Source: Oscheius dolichura | Lineage: Eukaryota > Nematoda > Chromadorea > Rhabditida > Rhabditidae | Assembly: GCA_932521035.1 (NCBI GenBank) | Contig: OW051492.1 | Span: 7,626,001-7,690,000 of the forward strand | DNA: 64,000 nt | Direction of reading: 5' to 3' | In this document: piece after piece, positions 33,777 through 43,063 of the stretch | Position numbering within the stretch: the first letter of the stretch is position 1 | Layout: every line of letters begins with the position of its first letter | Program-made: the position numbers and the translations under genes | Notes under the pieces: generated by a model | What the model was told of the DNA's origin: nothing | Seen by the model: the letters and a program-made list of their open reading frames with translations, nothing else | The model's database searches: none

Positions 33777-33932
33777 AGAATATGCTGTACTAAATAAGAA
33801 AAAATAGCAAGAAAGCAAGAAAAGAAGAATAAGGAGATTGAAATGTAGACCAGAAATAGAAATAGAATGTTTGATCTTCTCCCACCTCTTGTTGTTGCAT
33901 TTTCCTCATGAAATTCGTTGTTTTTGGATAAT

Positions 33933-35504
33933 TTAGTTTATATAGTCTGTCAAGAATTCTCGAGCAGAGGTTTGTATTAGTGGCTCTTCTTTAATTCCAG
34001 GTTCATCCAAAGCGTAACTGCGAAGAGGTAAAGCCACGAGGGAGAAAGTCTCCCACTTCCTTAGCGAAATGTTGAGAATAGGACAAAGAAGGCATAGATT
34101 TCTCGAAGCATGGCCGGCGTGACCTTTCAAAGCTGATAATCCCTTATTATCGCCGATGATAAACAGTTGGACCGCAGTAGATGTTCCATTGAAGCGTATG
34201 TGTTTAATGTTCTCAATTGTCTTGAAGAGCTCGTCGAATACGCGGAGATTCCTAGCATTATCTTGTCCTACAAGAGCTCCAACAACCAATTGACAGTATC
34301 GACTTTGGTTTTTCTCCATATTTGCGAAGGAGATAGTCACTTTGGAAAACTCTTTCGCCTTGTCCACAGCTAAGCGCATCCACAGAGCTCCACCAGTAAT
34401 TGCAATGTCAAATTTTTCGCTTAGAATATGAACGTAATTGGATAACACTTCTTCTACGTTGGAGATATACGCATAGTGGACTGTACGTGTATATTCTAAA
34501 ATTTCAAGTTATATGGAAGGACGAAGAGCTAACCGTCATCGTCGTAAACTAATTTGCCACAAGACAAAGTGGAGTTCAGGTTTAACTCTTTCCAGTTCTT
34601 GCGAATAGCGCTCCTTGGGTTGAAAATTCTCTGTCCAACGGCTCGATTGACACCCGCAGATATTTTTTCCCCCACAATTTTTGGAGTTTACCATCGAAGA
34701 CAAGATTTCCATTTCTGTGTCTTAAATAACGAGAAGTTTTAGGGAACAAAGATTAGAACCTATATCCATCGGGGAAATTTTACTATGTAAAAATTTTGCT
34801 GCAACTTTCTGAGCTTTTTCCGATGTTTTTAGAAGTGAAGTAATAAGTTCAGCTTTCAGATCATCTACCTCATCGCCTTTACTATCTCGACACAAATAAT
34901 TTAGCACGGCAATCATGTATTCTCTTTTACGTCTGAAGGGTTTATGATAGTATTTCAGATGTATCCACCTTAAAGATCTTTTTTTGTCATTAGATGACTT
35001 CTTCTCTCTCACGGGAAGCTTAACGTGGGGATGGTAAGGACGACCATAGATATCATTAAATACGTAAATATGTTTAAATTTGGTTTTATAAATAGAATCC
35101 TTAATTCAGATAATTATCAAGTGAAGTGAAAATACCAGGAGGTGATCTCTATCAATGAGGTAAGGCTGTTTAATTTTTTTTAGATGGAATCTCACCATGA
35201 CTTTGACGTTCCTGAGTATAATCTTAATTATCTTATATAAAAAATGTTTTCAGAGGGGTCAACTGTTTCCTGGCGAAGGTAATGGAGTGTTAAACCCGAG
35301 AAGAGGGTACGGCAGAGGTGACCTAGGAGGTGTTAACATGCCAAAATCGTCGGGATCAAGCTGAATCGGGTTGACCGGCTTCCGACCTGCTCCACTTCGT
35401 CTTTTTTTGACCCTAAAGTTATTTCTTGCAGAAAATAAAGAAGGAATTGCAGATAAATTATTATTCCTCGCAACATACGTTTTGCGGAGAAACAGGGGAT
35501 TCAA
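33933..35504 (-). CDS. Unrecognised multi-exon gene, possibly transposon-derived
   Basis: Parts that read well on the minus strand: 35504-35265 (basic segment RVKKRRSGAGRKPVNP), about 35100-34764 (FKHIYVFNDIYGRPYHPHVK onward, then KRSLRWIHLKYYHKPFRRKR), about 34690-34535 (GVNRAVGQRIFNPRSAIRKN), and 34480-33933 (large last exon). The last exon has KFDIAITGGALWMRLAVDKA, a stretch with IIGDNKGLSALKGHAGHASR followed by CLLC, and the C-terminus FLTDYIN. The GD.K..l..l.GH..........C..C pattern is reminiscent of poorly described transposase-like proteins in animal genomes. I cannot name a family. Exon borders between the blocks are uncertain. It could be a domesticated transposase, a decayed transposon or an ordinary nematode-specific gene. 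Confidence 0.4.
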
Positions 35505-36558
35505 TAATTATAATTTATTTTTGCGTTTTTCATTGACAATATCATACGTTCATCAGTATCTGATGTTATTATTATTTCACTATTTTTATCTGATCATTTT
35601 CATACAAAAAGAGTATAAATTGGTGTACAATATGTTAATAAATACAGGAAAAACGAGAAAAAAAAACGAACAAAAGAAACTTCGAACTGCAAATCCCCCT
35701 TTGAATTCCCGCGCGAGTCTCTTCAGGACCCGTCCCCTCCGCCCTTTATCTCTAAGTGCCGGTCTCGGCGAGCTGTGAGAAAAAAGACGACATTCAAGGT
35801 CTAACTGGCCGAGAACAAATTTTAGTGATGGAGCGAACCGACAGATCCCTACTTTTAAAGCGCTACCGTGTCTGTCTGTCTGTGCGTTGACATGTCGAGA
35901 TTTCGTGGTCTAGTGGTTAAGAGGGCGGGCGCGCGGTGGGAGAGGTCGCGGGTTCGATCCTCGCCACGGTCAAACCTTTTTGCTTTTTTGTTTTGAGGTT
36001 CTATTCTTCCATAATATTTTTCGTTGCGAGACCCGTTCGTTTTCCGCTGTGGGACCCGTTCGTGGTGGGACCCCAATCGACAGGTCGGGGTTTCGCTTCC
36101 TCCTTTGGTCAATTTCTTTTGTCTTCCTATTTTTCTCGAAGTATGGCGGAGTGAGAACGACACTGGGAAGAGGACGAGCTCCTTAGGGAACAGCGGAAGA
36201 AACCGGACGGTGGGAATGGGAAGGGCGAAAGGGACTCGACGGGGGAGGAAGGGAACGCGGAGAAGGGGGAAGAGCTGGAGGGACTGCGCGCGGAGGGTAA
36301 CCTCTAGCCCCCGAAGGGGACGCCCAGCCGAAGACCCCCCGCAGGGGGGTCGATACGGCTGGTAATTTTCGAGCGGCCAAGAAGAAAAAAAGGCCAGTAA
36401 GTTCGGCTCACGGCTAAATCGTTAGACCTTGAGTGTCGTCTTTTTTCTTGACAGACTATAACTTGCTTCAATGGAAACGCGTCTGTTTGCAAACAGCACA
36501 ACAATTCGTTGCTGGTGTCCGCTTCTCGAGAACTAGGACCAGGTGAGGCACTTTAGAG
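35505..36558. other. Non-coding stretch with a tRNA-like element and repeats of GGGACCCGTTCGT
   Basis: About 1 kb. Besides the tRNA-like element at 35899-35981 it holds the near-tandem words GAGACCCGTTCGT and GGGACCCGTTCGT around 36027-36063 and a very purine-rich + strand tract at 36190-36300. Composition switches from AT-rich to GC-rich within this stretch. No supported gene. Confidence 0.45.
35899..35981 (+). ncRNA. tRNA-like Pol III promoter element, not a functional tRNA
   Basis: An A box TGGTCTAGTGG (35906-35916) and a B box GGTTCGATCC (35951-35960) have tRNA spacing, and the T arm pairs fully (GCGGG with CTCGC). A T run follows at 35977-35981. The acceptor stem has two mismatches in the standard register and the anticodon arm does not pair, so no anticodon can be assigned. 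Most likely a tRNA pseudogene or the head of a tRNA-derived SINE. Confidence 0.5.
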
Positions 36559-36627
36559 TTGAGTCCTGGTCAAGGACCGAAGCAGCCGCGGCCGACTTTA
36601 TCACTTAACCTCCCGGATGAGGCCGTC

Positions 36628-36906
36628 ATGAAGAATAGGATGGATGAGACGGAAGAGAAGGGCAAGGAGCAGCAGCTGTGCCTGCGAGTGGCCGAGCAGT
36701 CCCGCCAGCAGATGAAACAGCCTCTTCAACTTTCACAGCAAGCCGTCCAAGAATCTGAGCAATCGCACAGGCAGACGGAGCAGGCTCTCCAGGAGGCTCT
36801 GCAGGCTCTCGTCGAGATGGGAGAGAAGATGAAGAAACTGGAGGAGAAGAATGGGCTACTGGAGCAGTCCCTTCCGAAGCCAGAGAGGAAAGAGAGCAAT
36901 GCCTAG
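36628..36906 (+). CDS. Short coiled-coil reading frame, product unknown
   Basis: Open frame of 92 codons from an ATG (the frame itself is open from 36559) to TAG. The sequence is a Gln/Glu-rich coiled coil (for example SQQAVQESEQSHRQTEQALQ, MGEKMKKLEEKNGLLEQS). No splice sites, signal peptide or family motif are evident, and no neighbouring exon was found. It could be a small gene, a gag-like retroelement remnant or a chance open frame in GC-rich DNA. Low confidence. Confidence 0.3.
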   Translation: MKNRMDETEEKGKEQQLCLRVAEQSRQQMKQPLQLSQQAVQESEQSHRQTEQALQEALQALVEMGEKMKKLEEKNGLLEQSLPKPERKESNA

Positions 36907-37532
36907 TAAATCTCATATCTTCGTTGATTTTTCTTTTCTTCTTTTGTTTTTACAGGCGCCTTGGAGGATGGTCGGTAAGAAGGACGATCGCCGTCGTTCC
37001 CGTCTTCTTCCCCCGCGTCTCTTTTTCTCCTTTTTTAAGCGTCTCTTGAAAGGCATTTATCATTCTAATCCCGGGCGATTAGCCGATCCTCTTTTTTCCC
37101 CGTTCCGCTTCTTGACTAATGATCCGATTTTGAAACTGCGGGTGGTCAGATTCCCGCTTCCCGGGGTAGATGACAGAAGGCAGGTGAAAAAACAGAAGTA
37201 GATGACTGTGAGGGCGAGAGAGGCCCGGGAGACAACTGGTTCCCTAAGAGAAGAGTCTCTTCCATTTTTAGATATGTCTCTCTCGAGATTCGGACTGTCC
37301 ATGGCCATAGGAAAGCCTTCTCCGATAAAAACTCGAGGTCCGTCTCCTGCTAGCGAGTGTCTAGCTTCTCCAAGCCCCCTCCGCTGTCCCCTGTCTGCCT
37401 CCCTGCTCTCCCCTCCAAATCTCCACCGTATCTGGGATATATAGCCGCTCATCTCCAACTTTTTTCCCGTTCAAACTTGAAATTTAGCGGGAGGTGGAGT
37501 CTCGGTGATCGAGTTCATCATATCATCTCGAG
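36907..37532. promoter_or_regulatory. 5' flank of the hedgehog-related gene
   Basis: About 625 nt without a supported gene, including the likely promoter of the hedgehog-related gene starting at 37533. A TATA-like run (GGATATATAG) lies near 37436-37445, roughly 90 nt upstream of the start codon; whether it is used is unknown. Confidence 0.35.
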
Positions 37533-40383
37533 ATGTCCTGGCTGATTGTTGCGGCTCTCCTCCCGGCCACCCGCGCTGCCTTCTGCGGCATTTCGACTGT
37601 CCCCTTCAGTCTGGAGGTGGGTGCCCCTCGTTCCCTCCTGTCTACCGTATCCTGCCCTAGGTGCTGCCTGGCGGAGGAACTGTGCTTGGTTGTGCCCGGC
37701 CGGCGTGTTTCGGTTGGGACCCGGCTACTGGTAACCACGCGTCGGATGACTCTTCCTTCGTCGAGTGAGTCCTCCTCCTCTCCTCCCGGGCAGAGCCCTT
37801 TCAGTCATCCCAGCTATCGAGACGGCTTCGTCCGGAGCCAGGACCCTCTCCAACGGGCGCCTTTCAATCCCCAGATGCCTCAGACTGCGGTAGGTCGAGA
37901 ACGAGATTCACCCCGTGTTTTCGTAACACGCGAGATGACAACCCCCCTGATAGATGGCTAACGGTGGAGCTGAAAAAGTGCCGCGGGCCTCCCGGTTAAT
38001 TGAAGAAATAACCGTGGCGATATCTCAAGGGAGGTGGGACGACCGGTTCCCCCCAGGGCGATGGGTGGTATTTCTATTTATAGAAATTGCCAGAGAAGAG
38101 GGTTGGGTTACTGTAGACGAGCAGAGCGACAGGAATCTTGAAGGGGGCCATGGGAAGATGACCGACAAATGCCCAAAATTGAGGGCGTCTGCCAAGGAGA
38201 CGGGCAGCGATAGAGTTTCGGTTAAAAGTATAATTACGGTGTTTTCAGTCATGTTTCCCGGCCCTCTCCTGCGGCCAGGGCCAATGGGTAGGAGGATTCC
38301 TCGCCGGCCAGGACGGCGCCGCGTAAGTCATCCTCCATCCTCCCAGGATGTCTTCCGTCCCCGTACCCCCTTGGCAGATGAATTATACCTTGTTTTATAT
38401 CCTTCCAAAGGTGTACGGGTGCCGGAATACAAGGTCACCCCCTAGCCGTCCCCCTTTCCAGCCCCTCCCTCGTGTGCTGCTCTCACATGGCCCTCCTCTC
38501 TGCCGCCGACCGTGGAATTGCTCCCCTCCAACAGTCACAGTATGCCGCCGGCGGTGAGATTCAAGAGAACGGGCAGACCTACTTCGACTACCTGAGGAAT
38601 ATCCAAGCCGTCCGGGGAGCAGACGGTAAGCCGTCCGAGTTGGAAAAGTACAAAAGTACATATCCAGGTCAATTGACCTACAACGTCGAGATGGGGAGGA
38701 TGTCCTGCCCCGAGCCACAGCCCCTCCTCCCTGTGGCTGTCCCTGCCCAACAAGTCTACGTGAGTCTCCCCGCGTGTCTTACAAGTTATATTGCAGCAGC
38801 CAATTCTTCCTCCTCAGCCGGCTCCCAGTTATGGCCCTGCCAGTTATGGCTACGGTGCCGGCTTCGCTCCTATGGCCTACTTGTGCTTCGCGGCCGATTC
38901 AATGGTGGGTTCTGGCAATCGATTATGTCACGGTCCATTTCGTTGTGGGAACCTGACAAATGCAAGAAATACCGTATCCCCTGGAGTAGTGGCCCGTGAC
39001 CTTGTTTTCCTCCATAAGGAGGGAGATTTGGCATGGGCATACGGTGGCTTGACTGTGTATCCCCTTCACAAGGGAAGGATACTTGCTCGGCATCACTTTT
39101 TCAAACTTTTTTGATGCCATCTTGTAGAGAATTTTCTGGCGATCAAGACATATTCTCCTTTTTGCTAAAATCGCGTTATCGAGGAGGAAAATGCAAAATA
39201 AGATTTCAATGCTAAACGTGTTTTTGGACTTGTCTATTTTCCATTCTCCTTCTGAAATTGTGAAGCGGTGGTTGAGTGGATAGCGCACTCGCCCACAACT
39301 TTTTTGGCTTGTTTTCAACTTGGGTTCAATTTTTCCAAGGGACCAAGTCATTTTTGTAATTTTTTCGGGGTGATTGAATCAGTTTTCGACTACTTTCCCT
39401 TTTATATGCCGTAAAAAGGGCGAGAAGGTGTTTCCACACCCTTCTGCTGTGAAAATTCCGCCATCACCCGCGAGTTCAATATTCTCCTCTACAACGTAAT
39501 TGTGAGTGTTAGAGCAGAAACAAAAGGTGTCAATCACCATCAAAAAATTGCAAAAATGACTTGGCCCCTTGGAAAAATTGAACCCAAGTTGAAAAAAAAG
39601 CCAAAAGAGTTGTAAAAAAAACAAAAAACAAAGAATATGTCTTGATCGCCAGAAAATTCTCTACAAGATGGCATCAAAAAAGCTTGAAAAGTGATGCCGA
39701 ACAAGTATCCTCCCCTTGTCAGGTGACGACGATCGACGACAAGGAGAAGAGGATGGACGAACTCTCGACCTCCGACTGGATAATGAGTCCCAGCAAGAAC
39801 TACTCGATTACGGGCCCGGCCGAAATCAAGAGCTGGCTCCATCGGATGCCGGAGGTGGAGGCCGACTTCCTGGTGTATGTTACCTCTTCGAAATTTCGCT
39901 TCTAGACCCATTTCAGTATTCGGATTGCGGGTGAAAATGAGATAAAACTGACGCCGAGACACTTCATAATGAGAGCAGACTGCGGTCATCCCGAATTGGT
40001 GGAGACTGTCCCGGCGGAGGAGATCCAGCTGGGCGACTGTCTCCTGGAGATGGACGGGGACAGGCTCTACCCCGCCCCGGTCATCAGTATCAGAACTACC
40101 CGGCAACAGGGCATCTACGCACCATTGACCGACTCCGGCAAGGTAGACGAGGAAGAGGAGGACGACGGCCTAATGAATATCCTTCCAGCTCATGGTGAAC
40201 AACATCGTGGCCTCGTGCTATTCGGAGGTGGACAACCAGGGCCTCGTCGAGAAGGCGCATCCCCATGTCATCCATTGCAGAACTGGGGATGAGCTACACT
40301 GCTCTCTGGATGATCTGAAATTCGAATTTCTTCTGGATTTTGTCAATTTGATATTACCTTCCAATAGATATTGGGGGTTATAG
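37533..40383 (+). CDS. Hedgehog-related secreted protein with N-terminal warthog-like domain and C-terminal Hint (Hog) domain
   Basis: Exons: 37533-37616, 37661-37764, 37796-37889, 38347-38433 (end uncertain), 38535-38625, 38668-38759, 38797-38904, 39723-39874, 39917-40142, 40189-40383; about 410 aa. Signal peptide MSWLIVAALLPATRAAF, then a cysteine-bearing warthog/quahog-like segment (PFSLEVLPGGGTVLGCARPA), a Pro/Tyr linker, and a Hint autoprocessing domain. The Hint domain starts at the nucleophile cysteine in YLCFAADSM, continues KRMDELSTSDWIM, has the TxxH motif in KLTPRHF, and ends with the nematode Hog signature NNIVASCYSEVDN. In such proteins the Hint domain cleaves the precursor; in Hedgehog it attaches cholesterol, and the adduct here is unknown. 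Intron 7 (38905-39722) contains a foldback element. The residue before the nucleophile is Leu rather than the usual Gly. Nematode hedgehog-related proteins act in cuticle and apical matrix. Assignment to wrt or qua is open. Confidence 0.85.
39068..39719. mobile_element. Foldback (inverted-repeat) element inside the hedgehog-related gene
   Basis: Outer arms 39068-39157 and 39632-39719 are inverted copies (left start ACAAGGGAAGGATACTTGCT, right end GCCGAACAAGTATCCTCCCC then TTGT). Inner arms 39297-39366 and 39541-39613 are also inverted copies. The left side carries about 130 nt not present on the right, which includes an A-box-like TGGTTGAGTGG (39269-39279). No transposase frame is present, so this is non-autonomous. 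The right end runs directly into the splice acceptor CAG at 39720-39722. No clear target-site duplication was found. Confidence 0.8.
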
Positions 40384-41099
40384 AAAATAGTCAATAAAAT
40401 ATAAGCAACTGATCCTTTTGTATACAAATTGGAGACCGACGGCTGGTGATTCATTCTTGATCTGTTCCTTTCCAGTTTTCGATAAAATAGAATGTATTCC
40501 ATTTTGTATAGTCTATTTTATTTTATTTCACTGACTTTCTCACGAAAAAATAAGTAAAATTTCATAAAATCAGACGCGTTTATTCCACTAGCCTTTTGAT
40601 TTCACTATACGGCTTCTATTTTTACAGAATGAGCCAAAATAAAGAAAAGAAATACAATGAATAGCTATTTTCTGGTTATTTTATGTCCAGGGGGGCTTCC
40701 TCCCCAATTTGAACATCTGTCCAACCTGATTTGGAACATCTGTCAAGAAGAAGTGCAAATGTCTCCCTCGAGACAGCTCCTTCCATTCTTCTTCCCTCAA
40801 AGCTCTCTATGATAACTTTACACAAAATAAGTGCCCCGTTCATTTTCCACGGCGGCTGTCGCGCAGGACTCTTCATATCATTTTCCCGTTGGCAATTGAA
40901 TTCGCGTGTGTTGAGTGAGTGGGGGGCCGGGGAGCAATTGTGGCAACGCCATCTATCGACTGGCTCCACCCTCTTCCTCTTTCCTGAGCAGCCGTTAAAA
41001 TCCCTACCTAGGCTGTTCATTTTTCTCTCCTCAAAGCCCTTTCCGAATAACAATTGGCCGCCAGTCGCGCTCTCGGCTCATTGACCAACTAATTGCAGG
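40384..41099. promoter_or_regulatory. Intergenic region upstream of the acetyltransferase gene
   Basis: 716 nt without a supported gene. It holds the 3' UTR of the hedgehog-related gene, with AATAAA-like words near 40390-40405, and the 5' flank of the next gene. It ends in an acceptor (AATTGCAG, 41091-41098) one base before the next start codon, consistent with trans-splicing. Confidence 0.5.
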
Positions 41100-42036
41100 A
41101 TGTCTGTTACATATGTGACGGGTACGCAAAAGGAGCACTCCCAGCTGGTTCACGACTTTCTATTGGATCATTTTCGAGTCTCCGAGCCGATTACTTCCTC
41201 GTTAGGTGAGAAATCAGCCAGCAATTATGACCAGCTTATATTATTTACATTCGCAGTCTGTGGCGACAGCTGTCCCATGTATTCGCCCTCTCTCTGAAGA
41301 ACAAAAGAATATGTTATAGGGGCCTCTAAAGACGATGTCATAGATTTCTTTGCGGATTTGCGTGACGGCGGACTGGAACATAATGTCTATTCGACGCTAG
41401 CTTTCGATGGAGATGAACTTGCTGCTGTCTGCCTGAATAGTATAAAAGAACTCCTCAGTGACAACACGGAGCCTCAAATTTTGGATCCTTACAGGGATTA
41501 TGCCAAATGTGAATGAATTCGGTAGCTTAACTCTCGCTTTTAGCTATACAAAATGGCCCCTATAGCCAGCACATTGCCAATCAGCTGGTAGTTTTTGTAG
41601 AGACTTTAGAAGAAGATTTGCCCCAGCTACTTTCCTCTCCATGTGCAATATTTAAAATTGATGTCTTATGTGTTAGGAAGGATTATCAAGGGCAAGTGTT
41701 GCAGAAGGTCACCAATGAAAGAAATGTTTTTAGAAAAGGAATAGCTCGTAAATTAGTTGAACGTGCCTTAGATTTAGCTAAAAATTCCGACTGTCAATGG
41801 GTTGGAGCCAGTGCGACAGCCGTTGCTTCTCAGACGCTCTTTCAAAAGGTTACAAAACTTCCAGCTAATTAAAAAAGAGCATTCAGATGGGCTTTCGAAC
41901 AATTCGTGAGTTACCTTTCAGTTGCTTTCGTGAAGAGGGCATACCTGTCTACCAAAACTTACCCGATGGTGGACGAAGCGGTAAATTAATGGTATATCAA
42001 ATACAACAGGAGGAGGAAGATGATGATTTAAAATAA
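41100..42036 (+). CDS. GNAT-family N-acetyltransferase (arylalkylamine N-acetyltransferase-like)
   Basis: Exons: 41100-41205, 41320-41508, 41544-41691, 41734-41848, 41887-42036; 708 nt, 235 aa. GNAT enzymes transfer acetyl from acetyl-CoA to amines. Motif A (acetyl-CoA pyrophosphate loop) reads [20 protein letters not shown], with the Q/RxxGxG/A core formed across an intron, followed by the helix [12 protein letters not shown] and the beta-bulge segment LFQKMGFRTI of motif B. The N-terminal region ([19 protein letters not shown]) and length fit insect and nematode arylalkylamine acetyltransferases. Intron 3 (41692-41733, 42 nt) has a GC donor with otherwise perfect consensus (GG|GCAAGT); only this junction restores motif A. 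It converges on the Tim17-like gene with 52 nt between the two stop codons. Substrate unknown; dopamine or other biogenic amines are possible. Confidence 0.85.
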
Positions 42037-42088
42037 TTCTATAAATGCAAAAGAAATAATAAATAAACCTATTTTTATGACACATATT

Positions 42089-42907
42089 TCACTGATTTGT
42101 TTTCTTTTCCATGTCTCGAAGAAACGTGACGAGCGCTGTTTTGGTGTTTGTGGCTTCTTCGACGCTTTCAAATCGCTCTTCTGGTTTCACTTTATCGACT
42201 AACATTGGTGAAGTATTCTTTTCAATAAACTAAATAATTGCATAGAAGAGTAATTCCCAAACGAACCTTATTATTTATAAGCGCATACGCAATTCCGACA
42301 TTAATTCCATCAACTGCTCCTTGAAAACGTTTCCAATACCATCCAACTAATCCACACAGTAATGTCGAACGATCCTGAAGAGAAGTCTAAATCTTGGCCA
42401 ATTTTCTTACAATAGTGAGAGATTCTCTGTCACATCGAATTTTATAACATAGTTCTTGAAGTTCCGAAGTGGAAAAACGGGTACTGTGCACTGCTGCAAC
42501 TGCAGGTCCAAGAAACATTCCAGCTAGCAGAAAACGACCCTAAATACCACGTTCTGTCACTGGAAAAATATACAATTTACTTGAAGCTTTCTACAAGCAT
42601 TTCTTATAATTTTGTGTGAGTTTGGAGTTGTTTTCTCCGGTTTCAATGTTTTCGTTAAATATATTCTGTAGATGGGATGAGCGATACAACCTCCTGAAAT
42701 CAATTTCCAACATTGACTAATACGAATGTAATAAGAACTAGTGAAATAAATGGTACCTATAACACTTGCCAGTTCGGCACCTTTGAATGTCCCCCATAGT
42801 GAATACTCCAGATAGGGTCTTGGGACGTCTGCTAATGATCGTGGGTTGCTTCCTTTACTTATGAATTGACTAAAATTGAAAAACCAAGATTCCATGCCTA
42901 ACACCAT
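42089..42907 (-). CDS. Tim17/NDUFA11-like small membrane protein, probably mitochondrial
   Basis: Exons: 42907-42757, 42693-42581, 42539-42411, 42374-42267, 42229-42089; 642 nt, 213 aa. Four hydrophobic glycine-rich stretches are visible: GTFKGAELASVIGGCIAHPI, RFLLAGMFLGPAVAAVHS, LLCGLVGWYWKRFQGAVDGI and NVGIAYALIN. The spacing with a charged loop before D.iN..iA.AL recalls the Tim17/22/23 superfamily and NDUFA11, which are inner-membrane proteins of import and complex I. The sequence may belong to a nematode-specific DUF family; the exact name is not certain. It lies 157 nt downstream of BMS1 on the same strand, with an acceptor (CATTTTAG) 4 nt before its start, suggesting an operon position. 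Confidence 0.55.
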
Positions 42908-43063
42908 TATGTCTAAAATGACCTCGAATTTACAAAATTAATTTTTTTTTAAATGTTTACAATAGACCAGGACATTCCGGATATTCAAATTATAAATTTG
43001 ACAACAGACATGTTTATTTGAACAACAGAAAAATCAACAATAAACTCAACAGAAATAACAATA

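Noticed and set aside
35899-35981. Functional tRNA gene
   Set aside because: A and B boxes are good, but the anticodon stem does not pair and the acceptor stem has mismatches, so no anticodon can be read.
37533-37961. Single continuous secreted protein of 142 residues
   Set aside because: The frame runs through two introns; splicing gives the warthog-like sequence that fits the downstream Hint domain.
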